DNA of 64,000 nucleotides from contig OZ005603.1 of assembly GCA_963930655.1 (NCBI GenBank), positions 26,054,201-26,118,200 of the forward strand. The letters run 5' to 3'. The stretch is from Myrica gale. Taxonomy: Eukaryota; Streptophyta; Magnoliopsida; Fagales; Myricaceae. Below the pieces are notes generated by a model. The model was not told where the DNA came from. It did no database searches and worked only from the letters and a program-made list of their open reading frames with translations. The position numbers and the translations under genes are program-made. Shown one piece after another: positions 35,122 through 48,006 of this stretch (within the stretch, counting starts at the first letter, position 1; each line of letters starts with the position of its first letter).

Positions 35122-36566
35122 AAAAAAGCACTGGACCGCAGCATGGAACTGTACGGTTGTTCCAACGAATTGATTTCTTTTCCTAGGGTGGGTGCACACG
35201 TTCTCCATTTTCCTAACAGCAGTATGACTCGAATCAAACACTCAGTACCAAATAACAGGGTTCTACACGATTCATTTAGTATTTGAAACTTTGAAAGTCA
35301 TGTCTGCTAACCACTATGTTGGCACCAATCAGGGCATTTCTTTTCCTCTTTAGTACCAAATAACAGGGTTCTACATGGCTATGTTGGAGGCGGTTTCTGC
35401 ACTTACTCACTGCTAATGTCGGTGTCGTCCAAACCGGTACCAACAATGGTCCTGTTTGAACCGGTAACTGATGAGAGAGAAAGAGAGGGGAGGAAAAAAT
35501 TTTAAAACAGCTCAGCTCCGTTGTAGGGGCGGAAGAAGGGGGTGCGACCACACCAATTGCTCCCCAAAAAAAATTTACATGTACTCTTATTATTATTATT
35601 ATTATTTTTGTAATCAAATGATTTCTAGTATAGATATGAACAAAATAAAACGTGGAGTAACCCAAACATGGGTATCAAACCTTTATATGTAGTTTTCTTT
35701 AGAAAAATTTGCTTTTTAGTCCTTAGGTTTTAACTCCTTTTCATTTTTAGTCATGAATTTTAGAGGGTCAAAATTTTAGTCCTTGAACTTTTATCTTTGT
35801 AAAATTTAGTCCTTCCGTCAGTCTGTCGTTAGTTTGCCGTCAAATTTGTACCGATCGACTGGTACATGAAGCGATCGACGCTATATGTACCGGTCGACCG
35901 CTCACTTTCAAAATATATATCCGGTCGACCGCTCTTAACATTAATCTTGGTTCCCCCATTGTCCGTTGTTTTGTTTATAAAAAAATCGTATCCCAACATT
36001 CTCGACTTCTGGAGACATTAGGTACCGATTACCTATACTCAGTGTCGATACTGGCGTCACCCCAAAACGAAAGTCTCGGATTGATATGGGGTTTAAAATG
36101 TGGCCCGGAAAAGCGTGATATGGATTAAGTTGCTAACAAATTAATTTATCACCTCCAGATGATGCGTGCTAGTTTTTTTTTTTATATATTAAAAAAACCG
36201 AGAGAGACATACCACTCTCGGCCCACTGGAATTGTACACAATTTTCTGACTGTTGATGTTAATTGAGGTGCACTCGTGCTTCATGAGATTGAGCTGCTTG
36301 TTGGTTTGAGGAATAAAACAGATATTTCATCTGAACAAATGGACAAAATGGTCAGATCTTCATCAATCAATATGTTAATTAAGCATTTTCTTAATAGGTG
36401 CTCTGCTCAGCGGGTGTTTAACTCTGATTACTCCCTTTTTTATTTCTTTTATATCTTTTTTCTTAAAAAAAATGTTTGTGGGTGGTTTCATTGTTCTAAG
36501 ATGGTGACTTAAATGATAAGAAGTTTCTTTGAAACATCACTCTTGTAGGTCCGAACCTTAACAAGT
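35122..36566. other. Intergenic DNA upstream of eL36, with a MULE-arm-like stretch
   Basis: 35709-35830 reads TTTTTAGTCCTTAGGTTTTAACTCC.. with repeated TTTAGTCCTT, resembling one arm of the MULEs at 23041 and 24049, but no opposite arm was found. It is followed by the GTCGACC-containing repeats at 35850-35932. No gene recognised. Confidence 0.45.
35850..35932. repeat. Cluster of palindromic CCGGTCGACCG motifs
   Basis: GTACCGATCGACTGGTAC, GTACCGGTCGACCGCTCA and TCCGGTCGACCGCTC occur within about 85 bases. Each contains or nearly contains the palindrome CGGTCGACCG; the first is a diverged copy. Surroundings are AT-rich, so the motif stands out. Confidence 0.65.
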
Positions 36567-36860
36567 ATTAAGGTTGTGTTTAAATGTTAAAATTTTGAAG
36601 AGATTAAAATTTTAGGGTATTGAAATTGGTGAAAAAAAATGATTTGAATGAATTTTTTATATTTATTATAGTGAAAAGTAATGATTTGATTGTGAGAGAT
36701 ATTATATTGTAATTATTTTATTATGTTAAAATTTTAGTGATTAAAATTTGGAATTGGTAAAAAGGTAAAGAGCGAATGAAAAAATTGGTGAAAAATGTAA
36801 AGAATTTTTTTTTGTAATGATTATAAAATTTTAATTTGTCAAACGGTTCCACCAACAAAT
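36567..36860. mobile_element. AT-rich MITE-like repeat, reverse orientation
   Basis: Starts GGTTGTGTTTAAATGTTAAAATTTTG and shares GGGTATTGAAATT, GGTGAAAA..GTAAAGA and TTGTCAAACGGTTCC-type pieces with the complements of the repeats at 22529 and 44690. A shorter relative follows near 37440-37580. Ends are approximate. Confidence 0.45.
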
Positions 36861-38616
36861 TTTAATATTTTTGAAAGCTCTCGAGTCAAATTGGTACGCC
36901 CGAGTCTAAGTTGACAATGACACCACCAACAAATTACTTTTTTTACTGAAAAAAAAGCAAGTATAGCAGTGAAAAAAAATAGAAGCTGTTGAATTATCAT
37001 GCTCCCGCGGTTAAACTAATTAAGAGCACACACAGCGTAAAATGTAATGGTAAAGATAGTTTAAAAGGGTCGAAACCATATGGTGGTTCGTGGCTGCTTC
37101 TTGTATAATTGAATCCTCCTCATTTCAATACAATCCTCCTCGTCACTTTTCAATAAGGGCGCATTATCATGCGAACCCAATCACATACCGAACTTCATGA
37201 AAACCATATGCCTCCAAGAAAATGACCAAAAGCCTTATTTATGGACATGTTCGTGTTGTAAAAAATTATTAGAATTAGGTGAAAAGGTATAGAGAGAGAA
37301 AATTTATATTAAATAAAAAAGTAAAAAGTTGTTAGAAATTATGTTAAATGTCCAACATTACACATTTCTCAGATTTTTATCAGCCCATATTATTTTCCTC
37401 CAAACAGCAGCTATTCGGTTTAATTTCGTTTCCGTACCCTTGAATGAGTTTTAAAATTTAAAATTGATAATTAATAAGAAAATTAGTGAGAAAGTGATAG
37501 ATAATTTGAATGAATTTTTTTATATTTATTATAATAAAAAGAGATAATTATATGAGAAAATAAATTATTTTATTATATCTTATGTTTTGAAAGATAAAAA
37601 GCACCCTAAATACCCCCAAAAGACAACTGAAAATGTTTTTTTTTTTAAGGAAAAATTGAAAGAGAAAAACCACCTTAGAATACCCCAAAAGACGACAGAA
37701 AATGTTTTGCAAAAAGTAGAAGCCGGTAAAAACAAAGTTCTCACGCATGCCTGATGTGACATTTTGTCTAAACCTTTTTTTTATTTTTGATTCCTTATTT
37801 CCTTGTTTACCTTTTACTTTAGAGCTGGAATCGATTGACCAAAGAATGAAATAGAAGAAAAAGCTAGGAGAAAAGCGTTGGAGCTGTAATTTCTTGACCA
37901 AAGACGGAAACATAATAGATCGTATCGTTTAGTGCTGAATGTATGTTTTTCTCTTCACGGCAACAATATAACTGGAAGTCTTTTTCTTCTCTCCATTTTT
38001 TCTATTTCTTCCGCCTTAAGCCAATTTGGCTATTTTATTTTGCAGGCACACTCACGCGGGAAGGAAAGACCCAAGAGTCAAGACTCAGAGGAGCTGTTAG
38101 ACATCCTCAGTTGGTTCATTTTTTAGCGTATTTTTCTCTTCCAACCCACATATTAAGAACATATATTTTATCCGAGAAATTGATCTGGAGGCTGAACAAC
38201 AATGGTGGTAAACATCAGCGGCCGGGTGATGTATTTTCAAAAGGTCGCGTTTGAAAATTTTCCGTATGAAGTACAAAGCCCAATGTGGGGTTTCATTGGA
38301 CAGATGACTCTTTGACACTGTTGCTGGATAAAATAAAGAAATCAATCAATTTCCAGGAAAATATCTGACAATCTGCCCGATCTCTGACGAACACTAGCAC
38401 ATATACACGGAGTCAAGCTGCCCGAAATCTAAGCGGGCAGGGTTCAAACTCCGAGGCCACTCTAATACTTTAGATTGCGTTACGCATAATTCAGCAATCC
38501 TTCTCTGCTGCACTGGCAAGCGCCACCACCACCGCGGAAGGTGGCGCGTGAGGAAGTCCTGAGGCGACAGCTTCTCCATGTGCTAATTAAGGCGAAGATA
38601 AGGGGTTGGAGAAGTA
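36861..38616. other. AT-rich DNA upstream of XBAT31
   Basis: Contains further pieces of the AT-rich repeat family (37250-37370 and 37440-37580). The frames at 37548-37913, 37943-38254 and 38394-38579 have no recognised domain. The last few hundred bases are the presumed promoter and 5' UTR of the XBAT31-like gene. Confidence 0.45.
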
Positions 38617-41342
38617 ATGGGTCAGAGGCTGAGCTGCGGAGAACGTGAAGAGAGTGATCTATTCAGTGCGGTTCAGAATGGTGAAGTGGGGCTGGTTAAG
38701 GCTATGGTAGAATCGGACCCAAGGGTCTTGGAAGAGACCAGTGGAGGTGGGAAGTTTTCTGCGCTGCATGTGGCGGCTGCAAGTGGTCGGATCGAGGTGG
38801 GTTTGGTGGTTTCTTCATTGATTTGGTGTTGTATGGTTTCGTCTTTGATTATCCTGGGATAATTTGATGGGTTTATTTGGATTTTGCATTTGGTGCTTGG
38901 TTTGATGGCAAAATAGGTTCTTTCTATGCTATTGGATCGATCCATTCATCCAGATATCTTGAATCGCCATAAACAGGTGAAGCTCTTGAGTCTAATATTT
39001 ATCTTAGACCGAGGATGTTTGCTTGCATGCTTTTGATTGAATATTCTGTTTGTTTATGTCGATTTAGACCCCGTTGATGTTGGCGGCAATGCATGGGAAG
39101 ATTTCTTGCGTGCAAAAGCTTATTCGAGCAGGAGCAAATGTGCGCTACTTATTACACGATTTATGTAAATTTTCTTGGTAAACTTCTTCGAGACCTCTTA
39201 AACGACGTATTGATCATGGGTTTTGGTGTATAAATTATTAGATATTGGTGTTTGATTCTCTGCACCGAAGAACCTGCTTGCATTATGCTGCTTACTATGG
39301 TCATCCGGATTGCCTGCAAGCTCTTCTTTCTGCTGCCCGATCCAGCCCTGTTGCAGATTCTTGGTTCGTCTCTTCCTCGCTGTCTCTCACTCTCTCTCTG
39401 CTTCTGTGTTTGCCTCTCTCCGTTTGGTTCACATTATTTGCTAATTAATTTGCGTTGGATGGTATTGCTAGGGGCTTTGCAAGATTTGTGAACATAAGAG
39501 ATGGAGGGGGGGCAACCCCACTGCATTTAGCTGCCCGTCAGAAGCGGCCAGAGTGCGTTCATATCCTTTTAGACAGTGGGGCTCTTGTTTGTGCTTCAAC
39601 TGGAGGATACGGGTATGGTTCTAACGTAAGGTCTTACAGATATTGTTGCTAAATAGAGATAATTTTCCATTCAGATTGATGAAGGTACTATCTGCAGCTA
39701 CCTAGGAAGTACGCCCCTTCATTTAGCTGCTTGTGGCGGTTCTTTGGAATGTGTCCGCGAATTGCTTGCCTGGGGAGCAGATAGGCTTCGAGTAGATTCA
39801 TCTGGGTAAGATTCATATACAGTTTATGCACGGCCAGTTTAGTAGTGTATCAGATTTCCCAGTTTCCTAATTTGCTACCAAAAGTAATGATTACAGTTGA
39901 GTTCTTGGTTGGTCGCCTTTTTGGGAATTTATTTCAATCTCCTAGATTCCTTACATGTTTTGTACAAAGAGGTTTTTGAAGGTCTGTCGTTGAACCTTGT
40001 ATGGGAATGTATCTTTGCAGGAGAATACCTTATGCGGTTGCTCTGAAGCACAAGCATCGAGCATGTGCAGCCTTGTTGAACCCTTCGACAGCAGAACCTC
40101 TTGTCTGGCCATCGCCTTTGAAATTCATCAGTGAGCTTAATCCTGACGCAAAAGCATTGCTAGAGAGTGCCTTGAAGGAAGCAAACATGGAGAGGGAGAA
40201 GGCCATCTTGAAGGAGTTTGTCTCTGTGCTTCCATGTCCTTCGGATTCTGATGGCGTGACTGATGATAATGCATCTGAGGTAATATCCTCTGTTTTCTCT
40301 TTTTGCTCTAGATTGAGAGTTTTAGCTTAAAGTCTATGAATTTTGTTAATTGACAGTTACAGTTGATGAAAGCCTAAACATATAATCAGAATGAAAGATG
40401 GTTAAATTACAAATCTATAATCAACCCTTGTCAAGATGGTCTGAATTTTATTTTTTCGTAGTGGCAATGCGACATTATTAATAGCACAATTGAATTATAT
40501 ATGTTCATAACCCACACTGATAGATAAGGGTCGTTGGACGCGACGTATGAATGACATCAATCCACTCTGATAAATTGCATTTAAAAACTCTTAGGTGCCT
40601 CTTAAGGCTCATTCCATTTTTATAGAAATTATTTCTGTAGAAATTCAGCAGCCGAGCCAGTGTATTCAGATGCTATGAAAGAATTTTCCAATCAGCATTC
40701 TTTTCCATTTTATGCATGGTTTTCCTATTGAGAACAAGTCTATACAGAGACCATTTCCATTGTTTTTGCCGCCATTGAGGAAGGAATTCATCTAGCATAC
40801 CATTTTTCAAACTAGCTTTTAAGTCTTCATCGTGATTAGTAAATCGGTATCCGTCCAAAGTCATGAGGAAACCTTCACTGTGTGGGTATTGGAATTTCAT
40901 TCTTCTTAGGCCACCCATGTAATTTGTTATTTAGTGGTGAAATCTTTTCAAACAGGCAAGCGATGTGGAGCTGTGCTGCATATGCTTTGACCAGGTATGC
41001 ACAATTGAGGTCAGACCATGTGGTCATCAAATGTGTGCTCACTGCACCCTAGCCTTGTGCTGCCACAAGAAGCCCAACCCCACAACTGCTTGTTCTACTG
41101 CCCCAGTTTGTCCATTTTGCCGTAGTAGCATTACCCAACTGGCAGTTGTTAAGATCGAGAGCAGCAATGATTTGGAACTTGAACTTAGTCCCTCGAAGCC
41201 TAGGAGATCAAGAAAGTCGAATTTCAGTGAAGGCAGCAGCAGTTTCAAGAGTTTATCTGCTATGGGCTCATTCACCAGATTAGGCGGCTGCAGTCCAGGG
41301 AAGATTGCCACCGAATCCAACATGGTGGTTGACAAGCCTTGA
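38617..41342 (+). CDS. XBAT31: Ankyrin-repeat RING E3 ubiquitin ligase, XB3/XBAT31 type
   Basis: Eight exons: 38617-38796, 38917-38976, 39068-39139, 39242-39363, 39472-39612, 39698-39805, 40021-40279 and 40956-41342. All have GT..AG junctions; total 1329 nt, 442 aa. The protein starts MGQRLSCG, a likely N-myristoylation signal at Gly2 with nearby Cys7. Ankyrin repeats follow (ALHVAAASGRIE, TPLMLAAMHGKI, TCLHYAAYYGHPDC, TPLHLAARQ, STPLHLAACGG), then WPSPLKFISELNP. A C3HC4 RING has ligands C321, C324, C336, H338, C341, C344, C366 and C369. The family ubiquitinates substrates; rice XB3 binds the immune kinase XA21, and Arabidopsis XBAT31 has been linked to temperature-dependent growth. The exon 6 acceptor was chosen by phase: TGCAG at 39693-39697 keeps GYLGSTPLHLA open, whereas the CTAG eight bases later does not. 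Confidence 0.94.
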
Positions 41343-42248
41343 AGTAGCACTCCTGGAATTGGTTTCTGAGTGGGGCAGAATATAGGAATAAGTATAATTC
41401 TTCAGAATTGAAACCCAAAAGGGTAGGAATTCCAAACTCCACTATTCAATATATATATATATGTCATGATATGCCAAAAGACTATGATAATACAAGAGTT
41501 CAGGAGCCTGGGTAAAGTTTCGGTTGGTGAATACCATTCTATAGAGGTGAGCTTCATTCCACATTCAATGTCCTGAACTTTACATGTCCAATTTTACTAC
41601 TTGCACAGAAGCCTCTCCAAAACCAGGACTTTCCTGCTAATGCCTCTCTCTTCTTCTTTTCTCACGTTGCTTATTGCCGAAGAGTTTAAGCATGGCTGAA
41701 AAAGTAAAATACCATGAAATACAGTAATGGAGAAACGCAACCAAGCATGCACTGTTTACTCAGTGAAGCACGCCTTTCGAAAATTGTTTCTGATGCGCTG
41801 TTTTCTTGTTTGTATTCGCTTTAGAGCTGCTGTAAACTGAAGCATGGAATAGAAAAAGGGTAAAAGTTGAAGGTGATCACTGGGAAAGAAGCATCAGACC
41901 AGAAGTATGAAGTATGTTAACTTTGGACACTCTAGATTCATGGCATAATTTCATGACAAGGATTATATAATTTCTATTGTACCCTGAAAGTTCTTAAAAG
42001 AAAATCCATGAGAATAAATCCTAAGAACCATAGAAGAATTTAATCTGCAAAAATCACATTTAAGTATGCAAATCAGCTGGTGAGGGAGAAAGTCACATTT
42101 ATTTTCTTCCTCTTGAACCAGAATGCAGTCTGAATCTCACAGCTCACTGCAAAGAAAGCTAGACCCAGAAGAGAGACACATAAAAAAGAATAGCCGCTGA
42201 CAGATGGAAGTCATCATTTTACGAGGTATCCACGCAAGCACGGGAATA
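41343..42248. other. Shared 3' flank of two convergent genes
   Basis: The XBAT31-like gene ends at 41342 and the minus-strand 199-aa gene ends at 42249, so this stretch contains both 3' UTRs. No additional gene recognised. Confidence 0.55.
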
Positions 42249-43872
42249 TTAACGGAACCCATTCTCATTGCCATCTAATAATTCGTGGTTGGATTTCCCT
42301 CCACCGTTCTCACCTAATGGAGCAGTTGATCGAGGAGCAACTTGGCCACCGACAAAGAGCGAGTTTGTGTCTCGAATGGGCAGGGTGGTTGAGAAATCAG
42401 TAGGTCCATCAACGGTCGGGATCTGGTTCCTTCTGCATACACTTGCAGCTCTCCTCTCTGCTTCAAGAAAGTTACCAAGGGACGGAGTATTGCTCACGGT
42501 CACAGCATCGGTGCTTAGTTTTGAGCATAGTGAGAACAGCCAAGGTTTGGGTTTGGAGTTTTTTCGATCTCTCAAGGTTTCTGCTGCTCTTCCCCTCGTC
42601 GATCTTCGTGAAAGCTCTAAAATGCTAGAAACTCCAATCAGACTGCCCAGCGTGATGCTTTTATCGTGGAAGAATGACCCAGTTGACTGAAACGAAACCA
42701 ACAAAATGTAAAGAGTGCAAGAAGAAACCACAGCTTGTGAAAGACCATAAAATATTTACAGAACGTTTTCCAAGTTGGCGCTACGTCCGAATTGATACAC
42801 ACATTACACGTATATATGTATTGTTCTCTACTTCAGGTGTCAGAGGGCTTGAAATTGTAAACTTGTAACCCAATATAGTGGACATTGTTTAAGAGTGACA
42901 CGAGTAAAACCATAGTGAATATGTCCGCAATCTATACGTATGAGATTTTCCAGTGAACTGTAAAATAAAAAGCAGCTGGGGTCCCAAGTGCCAGCATCTT
43001 TCTCTGTTATGTGACATTGAACCCAGATGAAACTGAGTCTTAAAAAGTATCTCGAACAGAATTTTCAAAACAAAGAAGCCAGATTCATATCTGAAGGAAC
43101 ACTTGAGGATTACACACCCCGCTAACGCCATCATAGAAAACCATGTGGAACGAGTAAAGTGATTTCAGCTTTAAATAGGCATGACTGAGAGATTAATTAA
43201 CCGCACACAACCATAGATACAAAATCAGGCAGGAAACATAGAATTCGAGCATTGGCATAAATTATTTTCTGTGCTTTTTGGTCATTTGTACTGAATGTCA
43301 GAATGTGACTCTCAATCCCCAATAAGGAAACTTTTTTAGATGTTTTTTTCGTCGAGCCAAAAGCTGAGATGTTCATTCTACTCATAGGCTATAGCTGACG
43401 AAACTAAAGGGGTTTCATTGTACAGATATTGCATACACCTCTACATAACAAGAAAATGAAAAACGTGGATGGTACTCTTTCTATCATGGCGTCCAAAACT
43501 GCTCTTTTTGGAGGGGTCGTTACTAGAGAAAAGTACTGACCTCAGTATCAAAATCTGAAGAAGAAAGGGTAGAGGAGGTGGGAGAACCGGTGAGCATAGT
43601 GCTGAAGGAGATTGATCCAGACAAATCACGATTTCTCGCCAACCCAACTCTGGCATTGAAAGGTCTCAACCCCAAAGGCCACCCCTCGTGCTGCAATCAA
43701 AGTCAATGATCCGGGTTCGGTCATAGACTCAAAAATCTTCCAATTCTCAGAGAAAAAGCAGCAGAAAGAAGAAGAAGAAGAAGAAGAAAAGTAGTGAAAG
43801 CACTCGATAGGGTGCCATTACTAGTGAATGTGTGTGTTTGAGAGAGAGATGCAGAAGTACCTGACGAGCCAT
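42249..43872 (-). CDS. Plant-specific protein of unknown function (MARQ..GWPLGL family)
   Basis: Three exons: 43872-43861 (only MARQ), 43690-43541 and 42686-42249, with GT..AG junctions; total 600 nt, 199 aa. The protein begins MARQ|HEGWPLGLRPFNARVG, has a Ser/Thr-rich stretch (TGSPTSSTLSSSDFDTE), then STGSFFHDKSITLGSLIGV, and a basic segment with KPKPWLFSLC, FLEAERRA and YRRNQ-like motifs. I recall similar N-terminal and FFHDKSITLG blocks in uncharacterised plant proteins but cannot name a function. No transmembrane segment or signal peptide is evident. The first coding exon is just 12 nt, so gene finders may miss it and start inside exon 2. It runs convergently with the XBAT31-like gene. 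Confidence 0.78.
43767..43789. repeat. (GAA)n microsatellite
   Basis: AAGAAGAAG run in the first intron of the 199-aa gene, about 80 bases from the ATG-bearing exon. Confidence 0.85.
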
Positions 43873-45826
43873 GATTATCTAGCCCTAGGGATTTGGAAAG
43901 CTAGAACTGATTGATATCCAATGAGAAGTCCAGGGAGGTCACTTCAGAGAAAGAAGGAACCTTAGTTTCCACCATTATCCCCTGCTCTCACCAAAGGAAT
44001 AGAAAAAAGAAAAGTGCATCTCTTTTTTTATTTAATATTCTGAAATAGAACAAGAAAGCCAGTTGCAAAGAACAGCGATTCTATAGATGTGTGAAGAAGA
44101 GATACAAGAAAGTTAGAAGTAGTACTTCACTCGCAAGCTCTCCAACTGCATTGCCTCCAAGCACCATGAGTCAAACGAAAACCTCCATCGAAAGACGAAG
44201 AGATCGAGTAGGACGTCTTCCGACTTGCCCTTTTCTTGTATGCTGCCTCCCCTTGCTCAGAAGACAGAACAGGGAGCGAGAATAATTTTGTACGGGAGAG
44301 AGATAAAAAGGGAAGCACCTTGCTGCAGAGAGGGCCAGGGAAGGCAGCAATTCATTCCTTAATGACCAGATTACCCCCATAAAAAGGCTAACGGTTTCCA
44401 TTTTTCCAGAGTTCTCCTCCCTCCCCCCTTTTTATTTTTTAAACTGAGCTTTCTCTCTGTCCCTTTAAAACAGGAATTCATGTGCTTATTTTAAGAAAAA
44501 TAACCAATCAAAAAATCAAGTAATCTGGCCCGTGCAAATCTTGTCGGTCATCCGCATCCAGCGTTGATTGTCTGAAGGTTAAAAATCAGCATAAAATAAC
44601 CTTGTTTGTTTCGTAATATTGAAGTAATTCAGTAGTTTAATGATGTTTATGCCAAAACATCAATTAAGTATTTAAAGACTAAGGTGGCGTCTGTTTTGGA
44701 AAAATTGAACATACAACAGTTCTGGGCATCATTAAAAAATTAAAAAATAATATTTTTTTTCATCAAATAATTCTTTATCCTTATAATATTTACTTAAATA
44801 TTCTCTCTTCACTTTTTCATCAACTTCCATAAAACATCTTTACCTTTTCACCCAAATCCAATACCCAAAATTTCTACCACCTAATATTTCCACAAACAAA
44901 CACGACCATTTCGACATTGGACTGCAAAATTTGGTTCGATTCCCATATGTCTACGTTTTTTTAGCCAACTTTTGTTGGACAGAAATCCATACAAAATTTA
45001 AAATAAATTTATAACATTTTAAGATTATGAGTATCAAAAAATAAAATCCTTTCTCTATTTGAGTCTTAATTTTTTTTTAAAAAATAATTATATTGATATG
45101 CATATTTTAATTATATTTATGTAGTGTAAAAAATAATATTTGGTTGTTGAATTTTTTATATTCTGAAAATTTAAAAAAATACTGAAGATTTTAATTAACC
45201 GAACACGCTCTTAATTAACTTTTAAATTTTCTGGCTTCTAATATAAGTAGAAGATTCCACAATATAAGGATGAAAAAAATTTGACAGGAAACCGTTCTGC
45301 TTTGGTGGACATCTCAACTGTCTCATCCTGTCTTTCTAACGCAACTTTTGCTTTTTGGTCCACCTGCTCTGTTATTTTAATATTTGGTCTGACAAAAACC
45401 TCGCTTAGTATCTCGTAAGTCGTAAGTCGCCCTCCGACGTCCGAATATGCGCTAAATTGTAAGGCAGTAAGCTTTTTTTTTTCCATGGTGGAGGAAGATG
45501 GGCGTGGAAATGGAATTTTCACGACTGTCATTTTCCCCAGGATGGGAAAGGAAAATGAAATTGTATGTTTAAATGCCATCAATATTATAAAGTAGGCAGG
45601 TTCTCGCCCAGGAAAAAAAAAATTGGGCAGGATCTCAATCAACAAGCACATAGAAGTTACCTTTTGCTTTTCCTCGCTTTTTCTCGGTCAAATCGAATTC
45701 CACGCGCATATCTTGTCTGCCGTGAGTTTCTTGCTCCTGCCATATGCAATCTCTTCTCTCTTTTTTCCCCTTAACACAGAACAGTCAGTGAACCAGAAGT
45801 ACTGGCTGGATACAAGGTTGATCTTT
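43873..45826. other. Upstream region of the 199-aa gene and downstream of the split gene
   Basis: The first few hundred bases are the likely 5' UTR and promoter of the 199-aa gene. An AT-rich repeat covers 44690-44910. The minus-strand frame 45238-45651 has no recognised domain and may contain part of the 3' UTR of the interrupted gene. Confidence 0.45.
44690..44910. mobile_element. AT-rich MITE-like repeat
   Basis: The left end GGTGGCGTCTGTTTT and the reverse complement of the right end (GGTCGTGTTTGTTTGTGG) form short inverted termini. The core shares CAATACCCAAAATTTC and TTTCCA.AAACAAACAC with the repeat at 22529-22740. The target duplication is not clear. Confidence 0.5.
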
Positions 45827-48006
45827 TCATCTCTGGACTTGGCTGGCACCGGGTCGATATTCTCCTATTCCAAGCAGGTCCTGCAAAAGAAGAAAAGTAA
45901 TCCATACAGTATCATCCACATTGAAAAACGCCACATTATGATGTTACTTCTATTACCAAAATGTCTAATCGCCTGGATATAGAAAGCATAAGGTGATATG
46001 TTAAAATAGTTGGAATGGTGACAGCCATTCATGACTCATTGCCCTCCAAATTCTCTGGAAAGAATGAAGCTGTACGCATCTAAAAGAAGAGGAAAATTCA
46101 TTCTGAGGAATCCCACGTGCATAGAGTGCTCCATCATCTAGTCGGCTATGGAAAAAATGGATGCTTTTTTTTGTAAAATATATTTGATGTCCAATAACTT
46201 CGCCAGGAAGAAGTGCAGGAGTAATACATCTCACAGCTTGCAAAGTAAAACAGAAATGAGACCACTGATAGGAATCAGACTGGAAACTAAACAATGCGAT
46301 TAGGATCTTGCAGTGAAGCTCCAGTTTCTGCTTGTTTGTTACTAATGAGAAGAAAAGCTCAAGGGATGAGGTATGTTTTCCATTTTCTTTCTCGAGAAGT
46401 GAGTGGTCCCAATGTAGGAGGTGGGAAATGCAAACCAGAGAGCTCAGGAGCCACGCTTCCTGTCTAGAGGGCTAAACCTTGGGCTTACAGCCAAAGGAAT
46501 TAGTTAATGAGGCAAGACAGCCTATCTTGATACTACTGATTCAAACATCAAAGTATTCGACTCATTTACAGGACAGCCACTGGAGGCTGAAAGCAGTGAA
46601 AAGCACAATGTTATACCACTTCTAAACTAATTATCCCAATTTGTCATCTTCATGTCCAGAAATATCTACTAGATTCCAATATCACATCTGTCTTCCGTCA
46701 TCTTCATAACAAAAGCTCCACTATTAGCTTCATCTATTAGTATAACCAACTTTTAACATACCATTTACACTCAACAGAAAGCAAGCTTCAAGAGTGTTCC
46801 TATACAGGCACCCATCAAGTCATATAATTTTAAATCTAGGACACTGTTCTCATGTGAAAAACTGGAGAGTTTGGCTGTTTCACCAAATCGTTACTTGTTT
46901 CTTCTGGACTCCGGACAATGTGTTTTATGACAAACAGGCAATGCCAATGCCAATGGTCTTGGGACCAAATGGCATCTCGCCTCTCCCATAAACACGGGGT
47001 GCAGAACGGGGTCAATGCTTCAATCCTGTATGGATGGATGAGTTGCATTTGCCAATGAAATGTAACCAACGGTAATCAGCTTAAAAATGTTCAAATCCTC
47101 AAAGCCGAGACAATGCGAGTCATTAAGCTACAACTTGTTCCATCTTAAAATCACATTTATTGGATCCACAGAAAGGAGAGAAGCACTATTAAAGCTGCAA
47201 GTTAGTTTCCCAAGGCTCTAACTGAGCTAAGCTTGCCAAACTCTGCTCAATTGGTTATTTGCAACATTATAACATTAGGCTCAGCTCAACCTCAACAAAC
47301 ATTTTGAAGACACCAGTCACAATGCAAAAAGTACTCCTACTACTCATTGTTGAATCAAAAGCACTTCCGCACAACCCAACCAGAAGGAGATATATACCTG
47401 GCATGCTTTATTTTTGGCTCTGGTCTCTGCTGTACTGGGTATATCATGATTTGGTTTTGAAAATCTCTTCTCACGGCGCTCACATGAACCCCATCCATCT
47501 GAAAACCTACCAGCTCTGGTAAAAAGACAAAAGAACATTAAAAAGTAATCAGATCAAAGTATGTGTCAATCTTCTCAAATGATATGGCTTAGTCCTAACA
47601 AGCTAGAAAACATACTGCATGTATGCCCGCACCACAAATTCAGCATGCTGAACATTACGGTTTTCATCAAATTCAATGGTCTTGTCTTTAATCTCAAAAG
47701 AAAGATTGAAGTAGAATGATATCTTCCTCCAGCCTGCTTAACACAGAGGCCCAATGTTACATCTACTGGTCCAATGTTGAAACCACAAGAGAGGATAGAT
47801 CCATACTCTTTTACCTGATTTTTTTATGAAAGGGTTTCCGGAAATCATCATGTAATCAGTTTTCTCCAAAATCTGTCCAAAGTGGCACTTGATTAGAACG
47901 TGCAAGGATTCCGTTGGAGTGTTATATGTGAGGCATGTGCTTGCATTCATTCCGTGAGCATGTAACGATTTCCAATGTTGTGTATGTACAAATAGATTTA
48001 CTTCTT

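Noticed and set aside
46001..46294. Minus-strand frame of 97 codons
   Set aside because: Lies in the last intron of the split gene and has no recognised domain.
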